Of a DNA stretch of 8,603 nt, positions 1-4,769 are shown piece by piece (position 1 is the stretch's first letter; the number at the start of each line of letters is the position of its first letter). A program made the position numbers and the translations under genes. Where the stretch lies: NCBI GenBank assembly GCA_964387935.1, contig CAYLZN010000256.1, positions 1 through 8,603 on the forward strand, in the 5' to 3' direction. Source of the DNA: CAYLZN01 sp964387935 (GTDB taxonomy: Bacteria > Acidobacteriota > Vicinamibacteria > Vicinamibacterales > JAFNAJ01). The notes under the pieces were generated by a model. It saw only the letters and a list, made by a program, of their open reading frames with translations, was not told where the DNA came from and ran no database searches.

Positions 1-1
1 G

Positions 2-1649
2 GCGCTGGACCTCGATCGCTTCAGCGAACCCGACCACGTCGCCAACGTCCAGCAGTTCCTCGGTGACAAGTACAGGCTGCGCCCTCCCGACGTGTTGATC
101 CCCGTCGGGAACGGCGCTATCCGGTTCGCGCTCGGCCTGCGCACTGGCCTGATGTGCCGATCGTGTTCGCCGCAACGAATGACGCGACGGCTCGCGAAGC
201 GGCCCGGGCCGGTCTCGCGACGGGGCTGGTCGTGCGCGTCGACGCGGCGGCGACGTTGCAGGCGGCCTTTGCCCTCCTCCCCGAGACGGAGGAGATCGTG
301 CTCGTGGCCGGATCGGCGGCCAACCTGGGTGGCGTCGACCGCGCACTCGAGGCGCTGGGCGACAGGGTCCGCGTCAGTCGGCTCGTCGACCTCTCGCTCG
401 ACGAGCTTCGGCATCGAGTGACTCGCCTGCCGGACAGGAGTGTGATCGTGTTCGGCGAGGTCGCCCGGGATGTGCGCGGGCGCGGCTTCTTCGGGCGGCA
501 GGTGTTGAACCAGATCTCTCCACTGGCCAACCGTCCCATCTTCAGCATGTTCGCGACCTTCCTGGGGCACGGCATTGTCGGAGGTTCGCTGCTCGAGCCG
601 GAGGCCGTCGGGCGCGAACTGGCTGGGGTGGCCGCCCGCGTCCTTTCCGGAACACCGGCGGAGGCGATCCCCGTGACCGACAGCCAGGCGACCCGCTTCC
701 TCTTCGACGCCCGCCAGCTGCGCCGCTGGGGCCTCGATGAGGCGCGCCTGCCTGCCGGCAGCGAAGTCCGCTTTCGCGAGCGAAGTGTGTTCGAGGAGTA
801 CCGGAACCTCATCATCGGGGTTGCGGTCCTGCTCGTGGTCCAGGCCGCGCTCATCGCCGCGCTGCTGCTCGAGGTCCAGCGACGCAGACGGGCTCAGGCG
901 CGCTCGCGCCAGCTGAGCGCGCGGATTCTGTCGGCACAGGAAGACGAGCGCAGCCGCATCGCGCGAGAACTGCACGACGACGCCAGCCAGCAGTTGGCGC
1001 TGCTGGCCATCGATCTCGAACGGCTCGGGCTGGAGGCTGACGCTCGACGGGAGATCCCGGAGACTGCCCGCGCGCTGGCGGGCCGGGTGCGGACCCTGTC
1101 GAGCGGCCTGCACCAGCTCGCGTACGAACTCCACCCGGCCTCGACCAGCTCGGCCTGGTGCCGGCGGTGCGCCAGTTCTCGACGCAGTTCGCCGCTCGAC
1201 ACGGCATCCGGGTCGACGTGACGGAGTCGAACTGGCCTTCCGATCTGCCGGACCGTGCGGCGCTGGCGCTCTTCCGCGTGGCCCAGGAGGCGCTGCAGAA
1301 CGTGGCCAAACACAGCGGCGCCACCGAGGCCCGTGTCTCGCTCAATGGCTCTCCAGAGGGCGTCCTGCTCGTCGTGTCGGACGCGGGGCGGGGATTCGAG
1401 GTGACCAGGGTTCCCAGCCGGCCAAGCCTGGGCCTTGCAGGGATGAAGGAGCGCTTGCGCCTGGTAGGTGGGGAGCTGTGCGTGGATGCGAAGGCCGGTG
1501 GCGGTACCGTGGTCGCCGCCGGGGTATCGCGCCGGGCACTCGACGCGATGCGCGCGGCCACACCGTTGCCCCCGGACCTCGTCACGGCACCGGCGTCGGC
1601 GGGAGCGCCTCAGGAGGACGATGGCCAGACCGCGCGTGCTGCTCGCTGA
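2..1649 (+). pseudogene. Sensor histidine kinase (ABC_sub_bind-like sensor, HisKA_3, HATPase_c), 5'-partial, two frameshifts
   Basis: This is a membrane sensor kinase expected to autophosphorylate and pass phosphate to the regulator encoded immediately downstream. Reading moves through three frames: frame 2 to about 139, frame 1 from about 142 to 1140, then frame 3 to the TGA at 1647-1649. The first part, including VLIPVGNGAIRFAL then WPDVPIVFAATND, resembles the periplasmic ABC-transporter substrate-binding-like sensor (PF04392 type) found on some kinases. A membrane helix lies at about 808-870 (NLIIGVAVLLVVQAALIAAL), followed by an Arg-rich linker. The HisKA_3 motif ARELHDDASQQ has the phospho-accepting His at 973-975. 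ATPase motifs follow: N-box EALQNVAKH (Asn at 1299), DAGRGF (from 1380) and GLAGMKER (from 1431). Frame 1 has a stop at 64-66, so the first break is not simply a later start. The 3' end overlaps the regulator by 29 nt. The family call is secure; whether the breaks are genuine mutations or assembly errors is not. Confidence 0.85.
1612..1617 (+). promoter_or_regulatory. Ribosome binding site of the response regulator
   Basis: AGGAGG lies three bases before the ATG at 1621. It fixes that start rather than earlier in-frame codons, which would only extend the protein into kinase coding sequence. The site lies inside the kinase 3' end, consistent with translational coupling. Confidence 0.7.
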
Positions 1650-2253
1650 CGACCACACGCTCCTGCTCGAGGCGTTCCGCAGGCTCCTCGACGCCGAGTT
1701 CGACATCGTCGGCGCCGTGTCGGACGGCGCCTCGCTCCTCGAGGCCGCCCTGCGCCTCTCGCCAGACGTCGTGGTGACCGACGTCTCGATGCCACGCATG
1801 GGGGGACTCGAAGCCGCACGACGACTGCGCGATCGCCTGCCGGCCTCGCGGATCGTGTTTCTCACCGTCAACGAGGATCCCCAGCTCGCGGCAGAGGCCT
1901 TTCGCATCGGCGCGGCGGGCTGGGTCCTGAAGGCCTCCACCGCGACGGAACTCGTGCGCGCGGTCCGCGCGGCCCTCCAGGGGCGGCGTCACCTGACGTC
2001 GCTCATCGCCGGTGGCGACATCGGCGCGCTGCCCATGCCTGCCGAGGCCGCCAGCCCGCTCGAGCAACTGACACCTCGCGAGCGTGAAGTGCTGCAACTG
2101 CTGGCGGAGGGGAAGGCCATGAAGGAAGTGGCGGCGGTCCTCGGGATCACGACGCGCACCGTGGCGTTCCACAAGTACCGCGCGATGGAGGCGTTGCGCA
2201 TCAGGACCAGCGCCGAACTCGTGCAGTTCGCGGTGCGGAACCGGATCGTGTGA
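1621..2253 (+). CDS. Response regulator, NarL/FixJ (LuxR-type HTH) family
   Basis: A 210-residue transcription regulator, the usual length for the NarL family. The receiver domain spans about residues 4-120: acidic pair D10/D11, phospho-acceptor D54 in VVTDVSMPRMGG, T82 (FLTVNED) and K104 (WVLKAS). The LuxR-type helix-turn-helix spans about 147-207, with the signature LTPREREVLQLLAEG and the recognition helix near ITTRTVAFHKYRAMEAL. Phosphorylation at D54 should control DNA binding. The start overlaps the end of the kinase gene by 29 nt, so the two form one transcription unit and a cognate pair. The regulon cannot be told from this window. The gene is intact, in contrast to its broken kinase, so it may still act through another phosphodonor or without phosphorylation if the kinase breaks are real. 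Confidence 0.95.
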   Translation: MARPRVLLADDHTLLLEAFRRLLDAEFDIVGAVSDGASLLEAALRLSPDVVVTDVSMPRMGGLEAARRLRDRLPASRIVFLTVNEDPQLAAEAFRIGAAGWVLKASTATELVRAVRAALQGRRHLTSLIAGGDIGALPMPAEAASPLEQLTPREREVLQLLAEGKAMKEVAAVLGITTRTVAFHKYRAMEALRIRTSAELVQFAVRNRIV

Positions 2254-2275
2254 TCCGGGAGGTCACGACGTGGCC
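2241..2275. terminator. Hairpin pair between convergent genes, possible bidirectional terminator
   Basis: CCGGATC (2241-2247), loop GTGT, then GATCCGG (2252-2258) is a perfect 7-bp stem spanning the response regulator stop codon. A second stem, GGTCAC-GAC-GTGGCC (2261-2275), follows; on the + strand RNA it has one U-G pair. The toxin gene converges on this spot and ends at 2286. Neither strand has a T-run after the stems, so an intrinsic terminator is only possible. The position between convergent genes is the main support. Confidence 0.35.
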
Positions 2276-2285
2276 CCACCGAAGG

Positions 2286-2681
2286 CTACCAGAGCGTCCG
2301 TGCGGGATACTGCCGGATCGCCTCGTCTGGAGTGACGAGGATCAACCCTCCTGCGATGGCCTGTGCCACCAGGATCCGGTCGAACGGATCGCGATGGAGG
2401 TCGGGGAGTTTCGCCACGTGCAGGGCGGCGTCTTCATCGACGGGGAGGGGCTCGATGCCATGGGCGGCGCGCTGCGCCGGCACGAACTGATCGGGGGGCG
2501 TCGGCAGGGGCAGCCGGCCGAGCCGGTGCTTCACGGCAATCTCCCAGGCCGAGGCCGCACTGAGGAACACGTCGTGGTCGGGATGGGCAAAGGCGTCCCG
2601 CGCAGCGACCGACAGTCGCTTGGCACCACCCACGACCCACAGGAACGTGCAGGTGTCGAGCAGGAGACGCACGGCGGTCAC
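2286..2681 (-). CDS. vapC: PIN-domain toxin, VapC-like
   Basis: A 131-residue PIN-fold ribonuclease, the toxin of a type II toxin-antitoxin pair. The four acidic residues expected for Mg2+ binding are present: D9 (LLLDTCTFLW), E47 (SAASAWEIAVKHRLGRL), D101 (HRDPFDRILVAQA) and D119 (LVTPDEAI). The fold and length match the VapC-like branch with an internal WEIA(V/I)K motif. Family knowledge says such toxins cut RNA, often tRNA or rRNA; the target here is unknown. The start codon is GTG at 2681, overlapping the antitoxin TGA as GTGA, with a GAGGG ribosome-binding-like stretch just upstream. This order and coupling keep antitoxin in excess. The gene ends 32 nt from the convergent response regulator. 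Confidence 0.92.
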   Translation of the reverse strand: MTAVRLLLDTCTFLWVVGGAKRLSVAARDAFAHPDHDVFLSAASAWEIAVKHRLGRLPLPTPPDQFVPAQRAAHGIEPLPVDEDAALHVAKLPDLHRDPFDRILVAQAIAGGLILVTPDEAIRQYPARTLW

Positions 2682-2914
2682 CGGCCCTCGAAGGCGTCCA
2701 GCACGTCGTCGGGGAGAGGCTCGAAGAACGAATCCGGGACGGAGAATCCTGCCAGACGTCCGACCGGGCGCGGCGTCCGACGCGGTCTGCGAACGGGCCG
2801 AAGTTCCGCAGTGGGGACGTTGCGACGGCAGATGAGGACCGTCTCCCCCTTGGCGACGCGATCGACGAGCGCCGACAGGGTGACCTTAGCCTCGTACAGG
2901 TTGACCTTCTTCAT
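2678..2914 (-). CDS. Antitoxin, Phd/YefM-like
   Basis: A 78-residue antitoxin when started at ATG 2914 (MKKVNLYEAKVTLSALVDRV). The first 45 residues or so fit the Phd/YefM DNA-binding fold (N-terminal helix with the LYEAK-LS-LVDRVAKGETV pattern, then ICRRNVPTAEL). The C-terminal part is Arg/Pro-rich, then acidic and hydrophobic (FSVPDSFFEPLPDDVLDAF), as expected for the segment that binds and blocks the PIN toxin. A TTG at 2932 would add six residues. I prefer ATG 2914 because it begins at the conserved MKKVNLYEAK start and lies exactly at the predicted transcription start. The antitoxin alone or with toxin normally represses its own promoter; the short inverted repeat CCAA-N4-TTGG at 2929-2940, between the promoter hexamers, is a possible operator. 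Confidence 0.88.
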   Translation of the reverse strand: MKKVNLYEAKVTLSALVDRVAKGETVLICRRNVPTAELRPVRRPRRTPRPVGRLAGFSVPDSFFEPLPDDVLDAFEGR

Positions 2915-2920
2915 GACCTG

Positions 2921-2949
2921 ATAGTAGACCAAGTTGTTGGGTCCTTCAA
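2921..2949 (-). promoter_or_regulatory. Sigma70-like promoter of the toxin-antitoxin operon, predicted leaderless
   Basis: On the minus strand TTGAAG (2949-2944) is followed by a 17-nt spacer and TACTAT (2926-2921), each hexamer matching four of six consensus bases. Counting from the -10 hexamer places +1 at about 2914, the A of the antitoxin ATG. The spacer contains CCAA-N4-TTGG, a possible autoregulatory operator. Confidence 0.5.
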
Positions 2950-3016
2950 GTGGCCCCGTTCCTGCGCGCCTGGCCCGACCGCGCGCTCGTCCCGTTCGGC
3001 GCGGCTTTCAACCGCC

Positions 3017-3064
3017 CCCTGTCAGTTTTGACAGATCCCCGCGTCGGCCCTCCCCGACTACAGT
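3017..3064 (+). promoter_or_regulatory. Composite upstream element, copy 1 (inverted repeat plus -10-like box)
   Basis: CCCTGTC (3017-3023), five bases, TGACA (3029-3033), 25 bases, then TACAGT (3059-3064) and GGCCGG. CTGTCA-GTTT-TGACAG (3019-3034) is a perfect 6-bp inverted repeat, which looks like a regulator site. The same arrangement with identical spacing occurs at 6776-6823. The TTGACA at 3028-3033 has no -10 box at 16-18 nt, so a plain sigma70 reading fails. Confidence 0.45.
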
Positions 3065-3078
3065 GGCCGGCAGCGTCG

Positions 3079-3339
3079 ATGTCCACTTCCAAGACCGCGG
3101 GCGCGTGTCTCGCCACGACGGGTACCGATCCTCAGGTGCCTGGCGTGGCCCAGATGGTCGAGCACTTGTCGAAGGCGCTGGCCACCGTCGCGGCCGAGGC
3201 CGAAGTGACAGAGCGATATCTTACCCAGGATCCCGTGCCGACGGCTGCCGTTCGCAGGACCGTGCGGGCACTGGCTGCCGAGGCTCGACACGTCGCTGAG
3301 ATGTATCGGGCGCTCAGGCTGCTGATCGAGCGCCGCTGA
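3079..3339 (+). CDS. Small helical protein of unknown function
   Basis: Not recognised. From ATG 3079 it gives 86 residues. The first 25 or so are low-complexity (Thr/Ala/Gly), and the rest reads as two amphipathic helices, about residues 24-50 (AQMVEHLSKALATVAAEAEV) and 54-86 (AAVRRTVRALAAEARHVAEM), joined by DPVP. There is no signal peptide or membrane segment. The ATG has no ribosome-binding site. GTG 3145, giving 65 residues, is preceded by AGGTG at six bases' spacing and begins just where the helices begin, so it is a serious alternative start. The frame is also open back to 2950. The gene lies downstream of the element at 3017-3064 and 43 nt before the HdeD-like gene, so the two could be co-transcribed. 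Because GC-rich DNA yields chance frames, I am only moderately sure it is real. Confidence 0.45.
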   Translation: MSTSKTAGACLATTGTDPQVPGVAQMVEHLSKALATVAAEAEVTERYLTQDPVPTAAVRRTVRALAAEARHVAEMYRALRLLIERR

Positions 3340-3382
3340 CGCTGGCACGCGGCGCGCCTCGAACGCCAGAGAGACCCCCCCT

Positions 3383-3961
3383 TTGAACCTGCAGGCCGAG
3401 AAGCTCACCGACGCCCTGTCACGCACGTGGTGGCTCCTGCTGCTGCGCGGCACCGTTGCCGTGCTGTTCGGCGTCCTGACCTGGTTGAGACCTTCGATCT
3501 CGCTCGCGTCGCTCGTCCTCCTGTTCGGCGCCTTCGCCTTCGCCGACGGGTTGCTGAGCGCCTGGGCCGCGGTGCAGTGCCGCAAGGAGCAGGAGACGTG
3601 GTGGGTCCTCCTCCTCGTGGGACTGCTCGGGCTCGGCGTGGGCCTGGTGACGTTGTTCCTGCCCGGGGTGACGGCCGTCGCGCTGCTCTTCTACATGGCG
3701 ATCTGGGCCATGTCCACCGGGGTCCTCCACGTGGCCACCGGCATCCGACTTCGGAAGGAGATCGAGGGCGAATGGCGGCTCGCCCTTGCTGGCTGCGCGT
3801 CGATCGCGTTTGGCCTGCTCATGATGGTGCGCCCCGGTGTCGGGGCGCTGGCAGTCCTCTGGGCGATCGCGACCTACGCCGTCGTCCTGGGCATTCTCCT
3901 GGTCATGCTGGCCGTCAAGGTGAAGGGACGGCGTAACCGCCTCCTGGAGCAACTTGCGTGA
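3383..3961 (+). CDS. HdeD/DUF308-family membrane protein
   Basis: A 192-residue inner-membrane protein with six predicted helices at about residues 17-34, 41-63, 73-93, 96-118, 131-150 and 153-178, and a basic C-terminal tail (KVKGRRNRLLEQLA). Three copies of the family's repeated motif are visible: RPSISLASLVLLFGAF, LPGVTAVALLFYMAIW and RPGVGALAVLWAIATY, each at the start of a helix pair. HdeD is linked to acid resistance in E. coli, but most homologues have no known function, so I give only the family. The start is TTG 3383; there is no in-frame ATG until deep in the protein, and the upstream AGAGAG is a weak ribosome-binding match. Its TGA overlaps the GTG of the following porin remnant as GTGA, which marks a former operon. 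Confidence 0.88.
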   Translation: MNLQAEKLTDALSRTWWLLLLRGTVAVLFGVLTWLRPSISLASLVLLFGAFAFADGLLSAWAAVQCRKEQETWWVLLLVGLLGLGVGLVTLFLPGVTAVALLFYMAIWAMSTGVLHVATGIRLRKEIEGEWRLALAGCASIAFGLLMMVRPGVGALAVLWAIATYAVVLGILLVMLAVKVKGRRNRLLEQLA

Positions 3962-4187
3962 GAGCACGCCTGATACCGGTCGTCCTAGCGGTGACCGTCG
4001 CTGCCACGAGCGCTTCTGCGCAGACCGCTCAGCCCGTCCAGGCGCCTGGCCAGCCCGCCACTGCTGTTCAGGCCCCCGCGCCCCCGGGCGCCGGGATGGA
4101 CCGAGCCCGTTCGTGACGGGGTCGGCGACCTCAACGCCGATGCCGTGAAGGCGGGCGCTTTTCCTGGCTCGTTCCTCATTCCGGGCG
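3958..4187 (+). pseudogene. DcaP-like outer-membrane porin, N-terminal remnant
   Basis: GTG 3958 opens a signal peptide (RARLIPVVLAVTVAATSASA, cleavage before QT) followed by a Gln/Ala/Pro-rich stretch. As written, this frame ends at TGA 4114-4116 after 52 residues. The neighbouring frame continues sensibly from about 4094: WTEPVRDGVGDLNADAV, then KAGAFPGSFLIPG, up to about 4186. FPGSFLIPG just after a DLNADAVKAG-type segment resembles the start of DcaP-like porins, in which the first barrel strand follows directly. The frame change falls in the C-runs around 4075-4092, so one extra base there would explain it. The whole beta-barrel is missing and amidohydrolase sequence follows at once. The gene was translationally coupled to the HdeD-like gene. 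The porin assignment rests on a short stretch. Confidence 0.6.
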
Positions 4188-4721
4188 CAGCAGAGGTACG
4201 GGCCCGGGGATCGACGCCACAAGCTCATCCACGGCCAGTTCCTGCGCAAGGACCAGATCCCGGTCCTCGAGGACCTGCAGATCTTCCCGTCGCTCTTCCC
4301 GATGCACACGTTCTACTAGGGCGACTGGTACGACAAGATCATCGGCCCCGAACTGGCGCAGCAGATTTCGCCCATGCGGTCGGTCTTGAACGCCGGGATG
4401 ATTGCGACGAGCCACACCGACGCGCCGGTGGCGCTGCCCAACCTGATGCAGGTGATGTGGGCGACGGTCAACCGCGTGTCGCGCAGCGGCAAGGTCATGG
4501 GACCCGAGGAGCGGCTCACGCCGATCGAGGCCCTCAAGGCCATCACCCTGTGGGGCGCCCACGAGCATTTCGAGGAGAAGACGAAGGGGTCGATCGAGGT
4601 CGGCAAGCTCGCCGACTTCGTGATCCTCGACAAGAACCCGATCACCGTGGACCCGATGACGATCAACACGATCCAGGTGATGCAGACGATCAAGGAAGGC
4701 AAGGCGGTCTACAGCCGGTAG
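4185..4721 (+). pseudogene. Amidohydrolase family (YtcJ-like), C-terminal remnant with in-frame TAG
   Basis: Frame 3 from about 4185 reads AQQRYGPGDRRHKLIHGQFL, then RKDQIP and onward, the C-terminal third of an Amidohydro_3/YtcJ-type metal-dependent hydrolase. It aligns with the downstream gene (TMIHAQFTRKDQIP, NHTD, KGSIEAGKRADLVVLD) and keeps IHGQF (metal His) and SHTDAP (catalytic Asp). A TAG at 4317-4319 interrupts HTFY-GDWYD where homologues of this type usually carry Trp, so a single G-to-A change from TGG would explain it. After the TAG the frame is open to the stop at 4719-4721 (KGSIEVGKLADFVILDKNP). About two thirds of the protein, including the N-terminal HxH metal motif and the Lys ligand, is missing, so no active enzyme can be made. 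The good state of the tail suggests recent damage or an assembly join. Confidence 0.85.
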
Positions 4722-4769
4722 GCCGGTTCTCGAGCCCGAAGTGCGCTTCAATGAAAGTGGGGTCAGTCA

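Noticed and set aside
2250..2921. 223-codon plus-strand frame over the toxin-antitoxin pair
   Set aside because: Antisense to two clearly recognisable genes with conserved catalytic and structural residues; no domain of its own.
3028..3056. TTGACA as a perfect sigma70 -35 box
   Set aside because: At 16-18 nt downstream there is only C/G-rich sequence with no -10 box; the inverted repeat reading explains the bases better.
3309..3355. Two mutually exclusive 7-bp stems (GGCGCTC/GAGCGCC and GCGCCGC/GCGGCGC) at the end of the small gene, resembling an attenuator
   Set aside because: Loops of 12 nt, no T-run and no leader peptide; short stems are expected by chance in DNA this GC-rich.
3058..3585. 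175-codon minus-strand frame
   Set aside because: No recognisable domain, and it overlaps both the small gene and the start of the HdeD-like gene, whose repeated motifs are clear.
4582..4599. 18-nt direct repeat shared with 8480-8497
   Set aside because: Both copies encode the conserved KGSIE motif in paralogous genes, so it reflects homology rather than a mobile or attachment sequence.
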